This document shows, piece after piece, positions 33,505-44,718 of a stretch of 64,000 nt of DNA. Position 1 is the stretch's first letter, and every line of letters begins with the position of its first letter. The stretch covers positions 34,664 to 98,663 of the forward strand of contig CALKCL010000001.1 in assembly GCA_938082545.1 (NCBI GenBank), read 5' to 3'. The notes beneath the pieces were generated by a model. It searched no databases. It had not been told where the DNA came from and worked only from the letters and a program-made list of their open reading frames with translations. The position numbers were made by a program, and so were the translations under genes. Source of the stretch: an uncultured Gammaproteobacteria bacterium. GTDB lineage: Bacteria; Pseudomonadota; Gammaproteobacteria; Ga0077536.

Positions 33505-35199
33505 TTAGGCAGTCTTAGCCTCCAGAAGGTTGTACTTTTCAGACATTCGGTCTCGCATTACAAATTTTTGAATCTTGCCTGTGACTGTCATTGGGAACTC
33601 ATCAACGAATTCAATATAAGCGGGCACCTTGTAATGGGCTATCTGGCCAGTGCAAAACTCTATTACTTCCTCAGCTTCACAAGACTCTCCAGGTTTTAGT
33701 TGGATCCAAGTGGCTACCGTCTCCCCAAACCGTTGATCTGGAACCCCAAAGACTGCTACATCTTGTATTTTTGGATGCCGATACAAGTATTCTTCAATCT
33801 CACGAGGATAAATATTCTCGCCGCCACGGATTATCATATCCTTGACGCGTCCTGTGATATTACAATAGCCTTCTTGATCGATCACGGCTAGGTCACCCGT
33901 ATGCATCCAATTATTAGCGTCGATTGCACCATCTGTTTTCTCTTTGTCTCCCCAATAACCCTGCATGACACTATATCCTCGGGTACAAAGTTCTCCTTGT
34001 TGCCCAACGGGTTGAGTTCGACCTTCCTCGTTGATTATTTTCACCTGTACGTGCGGCATTACCCTTCCAACAGTAGATACTCTCTTATCAACAGGATCAT
34101 CAGTGCTAGATTGAAAGCTAACAGGACTAGTTTCCGTCATTCCGTAAGCAATTGTGACTTCTTTCATACCCATCGTCGTCTGGACTTGTTTCATAACCTC
34201 TATGGGGCAAGGTGCCCCCGCCATTACACCAGTTCTCAGGGATGAGAAATCCGTATCACTGAATTTCGGGTGAGCAAGTTCAGCTGTAAACATGGTCGGC
34301 ACGCCGTGTAGCGCAGTGCATTTCTCAGATGCGAGAGCTTGAAGTACTTCACCAGCATCAAATCCTTCCCCAGGAAAGATCATTGTTGCTCCATGTGTTA
34401 AACAACATAAGACTCCCATCACCATACCAAAGCAATGATAAAGGGGAACTGGTATACATAATCTGTCTGCCTCAGTGAAGCGCATCGCATGGCCTACAAA
34501 GTAGGCATTATTAATAATGTTGAAATGAGATAAAGTCGCGCCTTTAGGAAGGCCAGTAGTCCCGCTAGTGAACTGAATATTAATCGGTTGGTCAGGATCT
34601 AACGTGTCTTCTATCTCTACTAGCGTGCGTAAAATCTTGTTGTCGGTCTGCATGGAAATGTCTTTATATCGGGAGGTGCCCGGAACTAATTTATCGGACA
34701 TAACGATGATGTGTTTGAGTGAGGGGAGGCGACGGCTTTCTAAATTGCCGGGTGACGAGTCTTTTAACTCTGGGGCCAGTGACTGAATCATTTCTACGTA
34801 GTTACTGCTCTTGAATGTCTCAGCAGACACTAATGCCTTGCATTGCACTTGGTTAAGCGCGTGTTCTAGCTCGGAAATACGATATGCAGGGTTAATGTTA
34901 ACGAGAATGACACCAATTTTTGCCGTCGCGAACTGCGTAACCACCCATTCAGGCCTGTTAGGAGACCATATACCCAGACGATCTCCTGGTTTAAGTCCTA
35001 TTTTCAATAACCCAGCCGCAAACTCATTAGCCGCGTTGTTCAGTTGTTGGTAAGTCATTCTCAGATTACTAGGACAAAAGACGAGGGCCTCGTTTTCTGC
35101 GAAGACGTTAGCAGAATTTTCTAAGGCCTTTCCTATCGTTTGAAATATCAACGGCTTGCCGCTAGTTCCGCTAACGTAGCTTAATTGTGATTCTGACAT
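33505..35199 (-). CDS. AMP-forming acyl-CoA synthetase (ACSF2-like medium-chain ligase)
   Basis: The 564-aa ANL ligase has [20 protein letters not shown], the later [11 protein letters not shown] and [39 protein letters not shown] motifs and the C-terminal lysine motif [14 protein letters not shown]. The N-terminal [15 protein letters not shown] and NRPEWV pattern is like ACSF2 and related medium-chain acyl-CoA synthetases. It activates free fatty or other carboxylic acids to CoA thioesters. GGGGA lies before the ATG. It is transcribed after asnS and the thiamine-binding gene with a 24-bp gap and converges on the CMD selenoprotein gene. Confidence 0.9.
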   Translation of the reverse strand: MSESQLSYVSGTSGKPLIFQTIGKALENSANVFAENEALVFCPSNLRMTYQQLNNAANEFAAGLLKIGLKPGDRLGIWSPNRPEWVVTQFATAKIGVILVNINPAYRISELEHALNQVQCKALVSAETFKSSNYVEMIQSLAPELKDSSPGNLESRRLPSLKHIIVMSDKLVPGTSRYKDISMQTDNKILRTLVEIEDTLDPDQPINIQFTSGTTGLPKGATLSHFNIINNAYFVGHAMRFTEADRLCIPVPLYHCFGMVMGVLCCLTHGATMIFPGEGFDAGEVLQALASEKCTALHGVPTMFTAELAHPKFSDTDFSSLRTGVMAGAPCPIEVMKQVQTTMGMKEVTIAYGMTETSPVSFQSSTDDPVDKRVSTVGRVMPHVQVKIINEEGRTQPVGQQGELCTRGYSVMQGYWGDKEKTDGAIDANNWMHTGDLAVIDQEGYCNITGRVKDMIIRGGENIYPREIEEYLYRHPKIQDVAVFGVPDQRFGETVATWIQLKPGESCEAEEVIEFCTGQIAHYKVPAYIEFVDEFPMTVTGKIQKFVMRDRMSEKYNLLEAKTA

Positions 35200-35223
35200 G
35201 TAAAATCCCCTATATGAAAAATA

Positions 35224-35520
35224 CTAAAGCTTACTAGTAACGCTATCAATTTTGTCTTGCATAGATTGCTCTCGGTCGGTTCTCGTCCCTACTTTTAGAG
35301 AAGTGAATACCCTAGGAGCTCCCATCTCATGGACACGTTGATGACATTTTTTAACAACTGAAAAAACCAAGTCCCACTCTCCTTCGATTACGGTACCGTA
35401 GGGGTGCAGCTGAGATTTTAGGTCATTTTTTAAAATTATCTTTTCACATTCAGCAATATATTCAGAGACAGACACTCCAACTCCGATAGGGACTACACAA
35501 AGATCTATCATAACTTTCAT
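35224..35520 (-). CDS. Thiamine-binding protein, MTH1187/YkoF-like (DUF77)
   Basis: The 98-aa ferredoxin-like protein has the DUF77 layout: MIDLCVVPIGVGVSVSEYIAECEKI, HPYGTVIEGEWD and GAPRVFTSLKVGTRTD. Members bind thiamine or related molecules as small oligomers in the cytoplasm. It lies one base after asnS and is therefore probably cotranscribed with it. Its link to asnS or metH is unclear. Confidence 0.82.
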   Translation of the reverse strand: MKVMIDLCVVPIGVGVSVSEYIAECEKIILKNDLKSQLHPYGTVIEGEWDLVFSVVKKCHQRVHEMGAPRVFTSLKVGTRTDREQSMQDKIDSVTSKL

Positions 35521-35521
35521 A

Positions 35522-36901
35522 TCAGAACTCTAAATTTTTAGGCGTACGAGGAAACGGGATAACATCGCGTATATTTGACACACCCGTGACTAACATTATT
35601 AATCTCTCGAACCCCAATCCAAAACCAGCATGAGGCACCGAGCCATTCTTCCGAGTGTCTAGGTACCACCAATAGTCTTCTTGACTAAAGCCCTTGTCAG
35701 TCATAGATGCAAGCAACAAATCCAGTCGTTCTTCTCTCGCGCTTCCACCTATTAGTTCACCAATGCCCGGCACGAGAAGATCCATTGCAGCAACAGTTTT
35801 CGCATCATCATTCCTACGCATATAAAAAGCTTTAATATCTATGGGCCAATCGTAAACGAAAACGGGTTTTTTAAAATGCGCTTCAGTCAAATAACGCTCA
35901 TGCTCAGATTGTAGATCTTTCCCCCAATCTGGTTTAAATGCAAATTCTTGATTGCTTGCACTCAAGATTTCAATTGCTTCACTATAGGTAATTCTTATGA
36001 AATCGCTCTCAATTATGTTGTCTAATCTTTCTAACAAACCTTGGTCTACGTGCTGAGCAAACAAATTTAAATCCGCCGCACTTTGAGTTTTTATCGTAGA
36101 TACGATTGATTTGACAAATTTTTCCGCAACATTCATATCATCAAAAATATTGGCGAAGGCCATTTCTGGTTCGACCATCCAAAATTCGGCCATATGTCGG
36201 GTAGTATTGGAGTTTTCAGACCGAAAAGTCGGTCCGAAGGTGTATACCTTATTGAGAGCCATACAATAGGTCTCCAGCGCAAGTTGTCCCGATACTGTTA
36301 AGTGGGCTTTTTTACCAAAAAAATCTGAGGAATAGTCATTATCAGTGTTTTTAGGATCTAGCGTAGTTACTTGGAACATTTCTCCGGCGCCCTCACAGTC
36401 AGAACCAGTAATAATAGGCGTATTTATTAGATGAAAACCTTCTCCTTGGAAAAAAGTGTGTATAGCAAAGCTTAACCTTGAGCGGATACGCGCAATAGCT
36501 GAGTATTTGTTTGTTCTAGGTCGGAGATGTGCAATTTCCCGCAAAAATTCATCGCTATGTCGCTTTTTTTGCAGTGGGTAGCTATCTTCACAGCGACCGA
36601 TCAGGGTGAGCTTGGAGGCATGAATTTCCCACACTTGCCCTTTTCCAAGGGACTTGATTAAATCCCCAATGACATGAACTGCAGCTCCCGTCTGAATCTC
36701 ATTTAATATTTCCGCACCTGCTGTTTCTTTGTCCACGATTATTTGGATATTAGCTAGACAGCTACCGTCGTTTAATTCTATAAACGAGAATGATTTGGCA
36801 ACTCTTTTTGTACGAACCCACCCCGCAACAATAACCTGCTCCCGAGCCACTGTTTCATTAATTAAATTGACAACGTCATTTTTTTCTTCGAACAAAGACA
36901 T
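35522..36901 (-). CDS. asnS: Asparaginyl-tRNA synthetase
   Basis: The 459-aa class IIb synthetase has an N-terminal OB-fold anticodon-binding domain ([19 protein letters not shown]). Motif 2 is [28 protein letters not shown] and motif 3 is [15 protein letters not shown], the AsnS rather than AspS pattern. It charges tRNA-Asn with asparagine. The length is close to the E. coli enzyme (466 aa). The gene lies 8 bp downstream of metH, in the same direction. Confidence 0.95.
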   Translation of the reverse strand: MSLFEEKNDVVNLINETVAREQVIVAGWVRTKRVAKSFSFIELNDGSCLANIQIIVDKETAGAEILNEIQTGAAVHVIGDLIKSLGKGQVWEIHASKLTLIGRCEDSYPLQKKRHSDEFLREIAHLRPRTNKYSAIARIRSRLSFAIHTFFQGEGFHLINTPIITGSDCEGAGEMFQVTTLDPKNTDNDYSSDFFGKKAHLTVSGQLALETYCMALNKVYTFGPTFRSENSNTTRHMAEFWMVEPEMAFANIFDDMNVAEKFVKSIVSTIKTQSAADLNLFAQHVDQGLLERLDNIIESDFIRITYSEAIEILSASNQEFAFKPDWGKDLQSEHERYLTEAHFKKPVFVYDWPIDIKAFYMRRNDDAKTVAAMDLLVPGIGELIGGSAREERLDLLLASMTDKGFSQEDYWWYLDTRKNGSVPHAGFGLGFERLIMLVTGVSNIRDVIPFPRTPKNLEF

Positions 36902-36909
36902 GACAGCAT

Positions 36910-39900
36910 TTATTCCTCAGGCTCGTAGCTAAGACTGCTCGATAGCCATCTCTCAGCTTCCTTTGAAGTGAAGCCTTTCCTCGACGCATAATCATCCAGC
37001 TGGTCTCTGTTGATTTTCCCCACACCAAAATATCGTGCACTAGGATGACTAAAATACCAACCAGATACTGACGCTGCCGGATTCATCGCATAGTTCTCTG
37101 TTAGGGTCATTCCAATATTTTTTTCAACATTAAGAATTTCCCACAATGTCTTTTTTTCAGTGTGATCGGGACATGCGGGGTATCCAGGTGCAGGTCGAAT
37201 CCCTTGATAACTTTCAGAGATAAGGTCTTCTCCAGACAAGCTTTCATCGGCGGCATAACCCCAATAGTCTTTACGAACAATTTCATGGAGCTTTTCAGCA
37301 AAAGCTTCAGCTAATCTATCTGCCAAAGCCTTTACCATAATAGAACTGTAATCGTCATGGTCAGCCTCGTACTTCTTAACCAGTGCGTCTACGCCTAAGC
37401 CGGCCGTTAGAGCAAAAGCTCCGAGATAATCTTCTTTGGCAGCTGTTTTAGGAGCGACAAAATCAGCCAACGCATAGTTAGGTTGACCGGGTGGTTTGGG
37501 TTGTTGTTGACGCAAGGTGTGGATACGTGCGCTTATTACAGATCTACTATTATTTTCATAGCACTCAACATCTTCTGTACCGCTACTGTTAACAGGAAAT
37601 ACTTTGAACACTGCCTTTGCTTTTATTTTTTTGTGAAGGACTATATCTGATAACATCATTTTTGCATCATGGAGCAACGCTGTTGCTTGGTCTCCAACTA
37701 TTTCGTCCGTCATTATTCTCGGGTATTTACCTGCTAACTCCCAAGCCATAAAGAACGGAGTCCAATCTATATAATCGACTAGTTCTTCTAAAGGATAATC
37801 ATTTAACACGATTATTTCTGTAGACTTAGGTGGTATTGGGGTGTAGCTGTTCCATTCGATTGCAAGGCGATTTAATCGAGCTTTGCTCATACTGATCAAA
37901 TTGGAGCCTTTTTTCCTATCGGTATATCTTTTACGAAGCGTTGCGTATTCATCTTGTATAGAAGAGACGAAACTAGGCTTTAATTCTTTGCTGACTAGTT
38001 TGGTCATAACTCCTACTGCTCTAGAAGCATCTTTCACATGGACTGTAGGCCCGGAATAGACGGGCTCCACTTTGACTGCGGTGTGCGCTCGCGAGGTTGT
38101 TGCTCCGCCTATAAGTAGAGGGATGTTGAGCTTTCTTTTTTCCATTTCTTTGGCGACGTAAACCATTTCGTCCAAAGATGGTGTAATTAAACCACTTAGG
38201 CCTATAATGTCGGCTTTTTCTCTTTCCGCAGCATCCACAATGTTTGTAAGCGATACCATCACACCTAGATCTATCACCCTGAAATTGTTGCATTGTAGGA
38301 CCACACCCACAATATTTTTCCCAATATCATGAACGTCACCTTTGACGGTGGCCATGATTATGGAGGGTTGCGCCGAATTATCTCCCGAGCTCGTTTTCTC
38401 GTCTTCGATGAAGGGGATCAAGTGTGCAACAGATTTTTTCATGACTCTGGCACTTTTTACTACTTGAGGCAGAAACATTTTCCCGCTACCAAATAAATCC
38501 CCAACTATCCCCATGCCATCCATCAAAGGACCTTCTATCACTTCAATTGGCTTACTATATGTTCTTCTAGCCTCTTCGGTATCATCAATGATGAAATCAG
38601 TTATTCCCTGAACTAGCGCATGGCTAAGCCTTTCCTCGACACTTTTAGTTCTCCATTCTGCAAGTTCTTCTTCTGCTTTTTCTCCCTCGACGACACCACT
38701 GGCGAGCTCTATAAGATTATCAGTGCCGGCTGTGTTCTTGTTGAAAACGACATCCTCAATAGCAATCAACAAACCAGACTCGATTTTTTCGTACATTCCT
38801 AATTGGCCAGCATTAACAATTGCCATGTCTAGCCCATATTTTATTCCATGGTAAAGAAAAACGGAGTGCATCGCTTCCCGTACTGGGTTATTGCCCCTGA
38901 ATGAGAAAGAAACATTACTTAGCCCTCCACTTACAAGAGCATGTGGCAGTTGCTCTTTAATTAAACGAGTGGCTTCGAAAAAATCTTTGGCGTAATTATT
39001 ATGCTCCGCTATCCCTGTAGCAATAGTTAGAACATTAGGATCGAAAATGATGTCCTCAGGTGGAAAATCTATTTTTTCTGTAAGTAACTCATACGAGCGT
39101 TTACAAATCTTAAATTTTCGCTCCGTACTATCTGCTTGACCTTCTTCATCAAAAGCCATCACCACTGCAGCAGCGCCGTAACGTTTAATTAATCGTGCTT
39201 GGGTGAGAAATTTTTCTTCGCCTTCTTTAAGGCTGATCGAATTGACAATCCCTTTGCCTTGCAGACATCTTAATCCGGCTTCAAGGACTTCCCATTTTGA
39301 TGAGTCGATCATTATTGGGACTCGGCTTATATCAGGGTCCGAACTTATTAGATTAATGTACTTGGTCATAAGTACTACCGAGTCGAGCATTCCTTCGTCC
39401 ATGTTGACATCAATGATTTGCGCACCATTACTGACTTGCTGGCTAGCAATTTTAGCTGCACTTTCAAAGTCATTGTCTTTGATTAATCTTGAGAATTTGG
39501 GTGAGCCTGTAACGTTTGTTCTCTCGCCTATATTAACGAAACCTTTATCTGGGGATAAGTTAAAAGGTTCTAGCCCGCTGAGTCGGCAATAGCGGGTTAT
39601 TTGAGGTACGGTTCTGGGTCGATATTTCGATGCCAAGTCAGATAGTGTTTTTATGTGTTCAGGCGTTGTGCCGCAGCAACCTCCTATAATATTTATGTGT
39701 CCGGCTTTTAGCATGTGCTCAATAACTTGTCCCATATAAGCGGGCGTCTCGTCGTATTCTCCAAAAGCGTTGGGTAGTCCAGCATTAGGGTGCGCACTTA
39801 CCAAACAGTCAGAAATTCGCGACAATTCTTCAATATAAGGGGCTAGATCCTCCGCACCAAGCGCACAGTTAAGCCCTATAGAGATAGGTTGGGCATGCCT

Positions 39901-40605
39901 AACCGAGTTCCAAAAAGCCTCTGTTGTTTGCCCAGTCAAGGTCCTACCACTTTTGTCAGTTATGGTTCCTGAGATCATTATAGGAAAGTCAGTTTTAGTT
40001 TGTTCTAGATATCGATTTACGGCAAAAATTGCAGCTTTGGCATTTAAGGTGTCAAAAACTGTTTCAATTAAAAAGAGGTCAGCGCCTCCTGCTACCAATC
40101 CCTGGCAAGCTTCGTAATATGCTATCTCAAGCTCCTCAAATGTGACATTACGTGCGCTGGGATCATTGACATCTGGAGACACTGACGCGGTTCGATTGGT
40201 TGGTCCTAATACACCGGCAACAAACTTTTTTGTTGTACCTAAATTATTATTTTGGAATAGATCAATAGAGCGTCGAGCGTTTAAAGCTGCTTGTTTATTC
40301 AATTCGAAAACTATTGATTCGAGACCATAGTCAGATTGCGCGATAGAAGTTGAGTTGAACGTGTTCGTCTCAAGAATATCAGCACCTGCATCAAGGAAGG
40401 CAGTGTGTATCCCTTCAACAATATCAGGCGCAGTGAGAGTTAGTAGGTCATTATTTCCTTTTAAGTCAAATTTATGGTCCAGGAAAAGCTCGCCGCGAAA
40501 GTCTGTCTCTGTCAAATTATGTTGCTGTATCATCGTTCCCATCGCTCCGTCGAGGACGATGATTTTTTCCGAGGCAAGCTCTTGGAGCATTTTTTTTACT
40601 GACAT
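36910..40605 (-). CDS. metH: Cobalamin-dependent methionine synthase
   Basis: The 1231-aa protein shows all four MetH modules in order. First is the homocysteine domain, with zinc ligands in [11 protein letters not shown] and [11 protein letters not shown]. Next comes the pterin-binding domain ([13 protein letters not shown]), then the B12 domain ([15 protein letters not shown] with the axial His, [13 protein letters not shown]). The C-terminal activation domain carries the SAM site [16 protein letters not shown]. It transfers methyl from methyltetrahydrofolate to homocysteine. Length equals the usual about 1230 aa. No metE or cobalamin riboswitch was seen nearby. It reads away from lptF's 3' end and into asnS. 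Confidence 0.97.
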   Translation of the reverse strand: MSVKKMLQELASEKIIVLDGAMGTMIQQHNLTETDFRGELFLDHKFDLKGNNDLLTLTAPDIVEGIHTAFLDAGADILETNTFNSTSIAQSDYGLESIVFELNKQAALNARRSIDLFQNNNLGTTKKFVAGVLGPTNRTASVSPDVNDPSARNVTFEELEIAYYEACQGLVAGGADLFLIETVFDTLNAKAAIFAVNRYLEQTKTDFPIMISGTITDKSGRTLTGQTTEAFWNSVRHAQPISIGLNCALGAEDLAPYIEELSRISDCLVSAHPNAGLPNAFGEYDETPAYMGQVIEHMLKAGHINIIGGCCGTTPEHIKTLSDLASKYRPRTVPQITRYCRLSGLEPFNLSPDKGFVNIGERTNVTGSPKFSRLIKDNDFESAAKIASQQVSNGAQIIDVNMDEGMLDSVVLMTKYINLISSDPDISRVPIMIDSSKWEVLEAGLRCLQGKGIVNSISLKEGEEKFLTQARLIKRYGAAAVVMAFDEEGQADSTERKFKICKRSYELLTEKIDFPPEDIIFDPNVLTIATGIAEHNNYAKDFFEATRLIKEQLPHALVSGGLSNVSFSFRGNNPVREAMHSVFLYHGIKYGLDMAIVNAGQLGMYEKIESGLLIAIEDVVFNKNTAGTDNLIELASGVVEGEKAEEELAEWRTKSVEERLSHALVQGITDFIIDDTEEARRTYSKPIEVIEGPLMDGMGIVGDLFGSGKMFLPQVVKSARVMKKSVAHLIPFIEDEKTSSGDNSAQPSIIMATVKGDVHDIGKNIVGVVLQCNNFRVIDLGVMVSLTNIVDAAEREKADIIGLSGLITPSLDEMVYVAKEMEKRKLNIPLLIGGATTSRAHTAVKVEPVYSGPTVHVKDASRAVGVMTKLVSKELKPSFVSSIQDEYATLRKRYTDRKKGSNLISMSKARLNRLAIEWNSYTPIPPKSTEIIVLNDYPLEELVDYIDWTPFFMAWELAGKYPRIMTDEIVGDQATALLHDAKMMLSDIVLHKKIKAKAVFKVFPVNSSGTEDVECYENNSRSVISARIHTLRQQQPKPPGQPNYALADFVAPKTAAKEDYLGAFALTAGLGVDALVKKYEADHDDYSSIMVKALADRLAEAFAEKLHEIVRKDYWGYAADESLSGEDLISESYQGIRPAPGYPACPDHTEKKTLWEILNVEKNIGMTLTENYAMNPAASVSGWYFSHPSARYFGVGKINRDQLDDYASRKGFTSKEAERWLSSSLSYEPEE

Positions 40606-40699
40606 TATTACTAAATCACGCTAATTTTTTTCAAGAAGCCATTTTAACACGGCTCAGGAAATTAATTTAGCTATTTGGTTGTGCTGGGAGGGCGGATCT

Positions 40700-41776
40700 C
40701 TAATTTTTCTTAAACCGAAGTCTGTTTTCAAGATCTAAGTAGAGCAGTAAAATTAAAGTGCCAAAAAGAAGATGAACTGGCGCGAAAGCCAAGAATGTTG
40801 AGACTTCTTCCTTTTTCATCAGAGCTTTGAAAATTCCTAACGCATTTAGGTAGCTAAAATAAACACCTAAGGCTGTCGCAAAGCCTAGATACCAGCTCCC
40901 TGACTTCTGTTTTAAAGCAATTAAGAGGGCTATTAATGGCGCTATAAAGACAAATAATGGTAGTGCTAATCTCCAATGAAGCTCTGCGACATAATTGGCG
41001 TTTTTAGACCGTGCCAAATCAGCGGTAGCTACAAAAGTCGGATATCTGGACACATCAGCCATGCCTGCAGATTTAATTTTGACCGAATAACGCTTGAAAT
41101 CTGTGATTGTGTAACCCAGCGTCCCTGACGCTCCCTGATAACTAGTTCCATCTTCAAATATAGCTGATTTTTGCCCAGTTTCTGGATCGTTTAAAATAAA
41201 AGATCGTTTTGCCAGCATCACTGCGTCCGCGGGTTGAGTATCGTCATGCACAAAGACGTCTGTGAGAAAGTTCTTCTCATTCTCCTCACCCTGGGCAAAA
41301 AATATTTTATCGCCACCAGAAAATCTCTTAAATACGCCCGGCGCCACGTTTGCGATAGTAGCTGTCCGTTTCCCTAAATCTTTTAATTCAACCAATTTTA
41401 ATTCGGCTATCGGGGTTATTACACAAGTCATGAGCGCAACTATTAAAGCGGTTATCCCCGAGAGTTTAGAAACTACAGACAAAATATTTAAATGGCTCAT
41501 TCCATTAGCCTTCATGCTCACTAATTCAGAATGTTTTTGTAGAGATGTGATCACTGTATAAGATCCGAGGAAAATGGATATAGCCACCAAGTCTTGTATT
41601 GACACCAGCATTTTCAGAGCCACTATCTCCAATACGTATTGTGAAGCTAGACTCCCGCTCGCCGCGTCCGCAAAATAGGTTGCTAATCTCATACTAAGAA
41701 AAATTGCTAGCAGAGCGATTAAGATAGCAGAGCTTGTTTTAACAATTTCGGTTAAGAGATGTTTATGAAGAATCAT
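40700..41776 (-). CDS. lptF: LPS export permease LptF
   Basis: The 358-aa inner-membrane protein begins with a transmembrane segment (SSAILIALLAIFLSMRLATYF) and has the periplasmic beta-jellyroll middle. It ends with LHWRLALPLFVFIAPLIALLIAL and three more membrane segments. The (A)ELxWRxxLP motif and N-terminal sequence fit LptF better than LptG. With LptG and LptB2 it moves LPS from the inner membrane to the periplasmic bridge. No lptG follows it (metH does), unlike the usual lptF-lptG pair. Divergent from the pduO-type gene. Confidence 0.85.
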   Translation of the reverse strand: MILHKHLLTEIVKTSSAILIALLAIFLSMRLATYFADAASGSLASQYVLEIVALKMLVSIQDLVAISIFLGSYTVITSLQKHSELVSMKANGMSHLNILSVVSKLSGITALIVALMTCVITPIAELKLVELKDLGKRTATIANVAPGVFKRFSGGDKIFFAQGEENEKNFLTDVFVHDDTQPADAVMLAKRSFILNDPETGQKSAIFEDGTSYQGASGTLGYTITDFKRYSVKIKSAGMADVSRYPTFVATADLARSKNANYVAELHWRLALPLFVFIAPLIALLIALKQKSGSWYLGFATALGVYFSYLNALGIFKALMKKEEVSTFLAFAPVHLLFGTLILLLYLDLENRLRFKKN

Positions 41777-41868
41777 CTTCGGGAACTACCTATCATTCTT
41801 TTTTATTCTGTTATTATGCACGATTGACCGGATATAATACTCACTCTGAATTTTAATAAAAAATGTTT

Positions 41869-41906
41869 ACTACCTAATAAATGCTTGAGTGCCTTTAAAA
41901 GGTAGT
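41869..41906 (+). other. Complementary segments in the leader of the adenosyltransferase gene
   Basis: ACTACCT (41869-41875) is complementary to AGGTAGT (41900-41906), and an internal CCTT/AAGG pair would compete for part of the same bases. Mutually exclusive hairpins this close to the start could modulate translation. The conserved cobalamin-riboswitch B12 box was looked for and not found. Confidence 0.25.
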
Positions 41907-41934
41907 TGCAGTTGAAATCTTACGAGGTGTATGA

Positions 41935-42477
41935 ATGGGTAATCGACTATCAAAAATCTACACTAAGACTGGAGATTCTGGGACCACTGGCCTAGGAGAT
42001 GGAAGTCGCATCAGTAAAGCCAGCGATAGGATAAATGCAATTGGCGAGATTGATGAATTGAACTGTAATATAGGGCTTTTGCTTAACCACGAGCTCAGAG
42101 AAGACACGAAGCGCCTTATGATTGACATCCAGCATGATTTGTTCGTTGTTGGTGGTGAGCTATCCATTCCAGGAAGTGCATTTGTAGAAGAAAATTCAGT
42201 CAAAAAGCTGGAGAATGCTATCGATCAGTACAATGAAGAACTACCCCCTTTAAAAGAGTTTATACTGCCAGGAGGGAGTTCTGCGGCCTCAGCGGCGCAT
42301 TTGTGCAGAGCTGTATGCCGTCGTGCTGAGCGAGCCACGCTTGAAATAGAACCCGGTGAATCGATAAACCATGACTTAACAAGCTATATAAACAGGTTGT
42401 CGGACCTTCTTTTTGTAGTAGCACGAATTATCAGTAAGGATTCTAGTGTGGGAGAGATTTTGTGGCAAAGAAAATGA
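41935..42477 (+). CDS. pduO: PduO-type cob(I)alamin adenosyltransferase
   Basis: The 180-aa protein has the PduO ATP-binding start KIYTKTGDSGTTGLGDGSRISKASDRINAIGEIDELNCNIG and the C-terminal FILPGGSSAASAAHLCRAVCRRAERATL helix. It transfers adenosyl from ATP to cob(I)alamin, making the coenzyme that IcmF needs, and can hand it directly to the mutase chaperone. GAGGTG lies about 5 bp before the chosen ATG. It is followed after 31 bp by thrH. Length is normal for the family. Confidence 0.93.
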   Translation: MGNRLSKIYTKTGDSGTTGLGDGSRISKASDRINAIGEIDELNCNIGLLLNHELREDTKRLMIDIQHDLFVVGGELSIPGSAFVEENSVKKLENAIDQYNEELPPLKEFILPGGSSAASAAHLCRAVCRRAERATLEIEPGESINHDLTSYINRLSDLLFVVARIISKDSSVGEILWQRK

Positions 42478-42508
42478 ACACAATAAATAATTTGAAGAGT
42501 TGCGTAGA

Positions 42509-43108
42509 ATGAAAATAGCATGTCTTGATTTCGAAGGAGTGTTAGTTCCTGAGATTTGGGTCAATTTGGCCGAACAAACAAAAATACCCGAGTTTCGCGT
42601 AACTACCCGTGATATAGCAGACTACGATCAATTAATGTGTTATCGACTCGATCTAATGAAAGAGCACAAGATTAGTTATCATGACTTAAATAAGGCTGCG
42701 GAGAAACTGGATCCTTTGCCAGGGGCTTTAGAGTTTCTTATTTGGCTGAGAGGTCATTATCAAGTGGCTATCATTTCCGATACTTTTTACGAGCTTGCTG
42801 GACCTCTCCTTAGCAAGCTAGATAACCCCATGACGTTATGTCACCGTTTAACTATAGGTTCGGATGGCAATATCATTGACTATCGATTAAGACAAGCAGA
42901 TCCAAAACGTCATTGTGTAAAAGCATTTCAATCTTTGGGCTATGAAGTAGCTGCAGCTGGGGACTCCTACAATGATATATCAATGCTAGAACAAGCGGAA
43001 AATGGAATTCTGTTCCAACCTTCTGAAAAGGTAGTTAATGACTTCCCAAATTTTCCTATCGCCTTAGACTATGAAGAATTAAAAGCAATGTACTTAGAAC
43101 TTATTTGA
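42509..43108 (+). CDS. thrH: Bifunctional phosphoserine phosphatase/homoserine phosphotransferase ThrH
   Basis: The ATG at 42509, with GAAGAG upstream, is preferred over the track's TTG at 42500, giving 199 aa. The HAD-fold residues are CLDFEGVLVPEIW (nucleophile Asp), IISDTFYELAGPL, the lysine in DPKRHCVKAF and AAAGDSYNDISML. ThrH dephosphorylates phosphoserine and can move the phosphate to homoserine. No classical serB lies nearby. It ends 4 bp before the convergent gluQ stop. Confidence 0.9.
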   Translation: MKIACLDFEGVLVPEIWVNLAEQTKIPEFRVTTRDIADYDQLMCYRLDLMKEHKISYHDLNKAAEKLDPLPGALEFLIWLRGHYQVAIISDTFYELAGPLLSKLDNPMTLCHRLTIGSDGNIIDYRLRQADPKRHCVKAFQSLGYEVAAAGDSYNDISMLEQAENGILFQPSEKVVNDFPNFPIALDYEELKAMYLELI

Positions 43109-43112
43109 AAAA

Positions 43113-43967
43113 TTAATTTTGTCTTTTCGAGTTCACGATTTGCCATTGGGTCAATGCCCAAGTCAGGAGGACTGAGCTAGCCTCTCGCATCATTTCGGGT
43201 TTCGGATTCAAGCCCAAGTGCAAAAGAGCCTTCACCATGGTTTTTTGCGCAGAGTCGATAGTGATTGCGGTTGCACCTCCTTGTTTGCTTAACTTTTTGC
43301 CATTAGCGTCGCAGACTAGAGGGATATGGCCATAATTGATGTCTTTAAAAGACAAAAGATTCTGAAGGTAGACTTGCCTGAGTGTTAAGCGGGCAAGATC
43401 TGCACCACGTATTATTTCTGTAATGCCCATTAATTCATCGTCAATAACGGTTGAAATATCATAACTAAAAACGCCATCTGCACGTTTGACTATGAAGTCT
43501 CCTGAGTCTTTTTTGAGGTCACCCTCAATTCGACCCAAGTAGGCATCATTAAAAGAAATACGCGACTCTTCCAGTCTCAAACGCAATTGAGTGTTAGCAA
43601 AAGAAAGTCCTTCTAAGCGAGAACAATTACCAGGATAAGGTCTGCCTCCGATTTTCTTTCGCGTACAAGTACATGGGTAAAGTAATTGGCGCTCAATTAA
43701 AGAGTCAATGACTGAGGCATAGCTACTAATTTGTTGACTTTGATACACTACAGGACCATCCCACTCCATACCTAAGGCATCGAGCACATATAGTATGGAT
43801 TTACCACTGCCGGGAACCTCTCTGGCTTTGTCTATGTCATCTATCCTTACTTTCCAAAGGCCGCCTTGAGCACGAGAGTTGAGAAAGCTTGCTACAGCAG
43901 CGCATAAAGAACCTAAATGAAGACCTCCAGATGGTGTGGGTGCAAATCTACCTATCGTTTGTTGCAT
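43113..43967 (-). CDS. gluQ: Glutamyl-Q tRNA(Asp) synthetase
   Basis: The 284-aa truncated GluRS paralogue has the class I signatures GRFAPTPSGGLHLGSL and KKLSKQGGA, plus the zinc-site pattern CTCTRKKIGGRPYPGNCSR, and lacks the anticodon-binding half. It attaches glutamate to queuosine at position 34 of tRNA-Asp. It overlaps the end of cysZ by 20 bp. With queF two genes upstream, the small cluster holds two queuosine-related functions, suggesting common need for Q-tRNA. Confidence 0.93.
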   Translation of the reverse strand: MQQTIGRFAPTPSGGLHLGSLCAAVASFLNSRAQGGLWKVRIDDIDKAREVPGSGKSILYVLDALGMEWDGPVVYQSQQISSYASVIDSLIERQLLYPCTCTRKKIGGRPYPGNCSRLEGLSFANTQLRLRLEESRISFNDAYLGRIEGDLKKDSGDFIVKRADGVFSYDISTVIDDELMGITEIIRGADLARLTLRQVYLQNLLSFKDINYGHIPLVCDANGKKLSKQGGATAITIDSAQKTMVKALLHLGLNPKPEMMREASSVLLTWALTQWQIVNSKRQN

Positions 43968-44718
43968 GCGGAGTTATCAATTCCTTCCGTATTTTTTGGT
44001 CATAGAAGAGCGTTCCAGCGGCGACCCCAATTGGCATTGCTAAAATATTGACGATGGGGAGGAGCGTAAGGATTGTGAGGCTAAAACCTAACCCAAGAGT
44101 AAGTCCTCGTTCTTGGGCAGCATAGTTTCTAGCCGCGGGAAATTCCTTGCCATTATTTGATAAGGGATAATCGATGTACTCTAACGAGAGCATCCAGGAA
44201 CCAAATAACAGCCAAGCAATAGGCGCAAAAAGATTCAGGCCCGGTATTAAACTGAATATCAGTAGAGGCAAGCCTAATTTCAAAAAACAACCAAGCTTTT
44301 TTATTTCGGAACCAATCGAAATGATGCTATCAGCAATATTTTTAAGAGCCCCCGCATCTGAGTTGGAGTTTCTGTTCTGATTTCTCAGTTTGCATTCTAC
44401 AGCAGCGGATAGTTGACTATTAAAAGGTGCCGCCAAAAGATTAGATACTGCAAAGAGCAGAAACGAAAGGGTGCTAGACAGGGTGTAAATGAGGAACCAC
44501 CATATAATATTACGTAGGTAGTTCGGCCAGATACTTAGGTATTGTTCGAGTTGCGAGTACAAAATAAAACCTATCATTAAGAGCCCGCCGACCAGAATGA
44601 TTGCACTTACACAAATTGGCACAATCGCCCACTTGAACATGTCACGTCCGCATATTAAACGAGCAGCAGGATATGTGAAGCTAAATCCTTCTTTAAAAGC
44701 TCTAAAAAATATGAGCAT
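43948..44718 (-). CDS. cysZ: Sulfate transporter CysZ/EI24-like membrane protein
   Basis: The 256-aa protein has a CysZ-like start (FKEGFSFTYPAARLI...FKWAIVPICVSAIIL). A long hydrophobic segment precedes NLLAAPFNSQLSAAVECKL, and hydrophobic stretches follow (LGLPLLIFSLIPGLNLFAPIAWLLFGSW, GLGFSLTILTLLPIVNILAMP). CysZ imports sulfate for cysteine synthesis; E. coli CysZ is about 253 aa. Its start overlaps the queF stop by one base and its end overlaps gluQ, forming a tight queF-cysZ-gluQ operon. Confidence 0.88.
   Translation of the reverse strand: MLIFFRAFKEGFSFTYPAARLICGRDMFKWAIVPICVSAIILVGGLLMIGFILYSQLEQYLSIWPNYLRNIIWWFLIYTLSSTLSFLLFAVSNLLAAPFNSQLSAAVECKLRNQNRNSNSDAGALKNIADSIISIGSEIKKLGCFLKLGLPLLIFSLIPGLNLFAPIAWLLFGSWMLSLEYIDYPLSNNGKEFPAARNYAAQERGLTLGLGFSLTILTLLPIVNILAMPIGVAAGTLFYDQKIRKELITPHATNDR

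Noticed and set aside
41777-41934. Cobalamin riboswitch upstream of the adenosyltransferase gene
   Set aside because: The conserved B12 box and core pairing were not found; only simple complementary segments occur.
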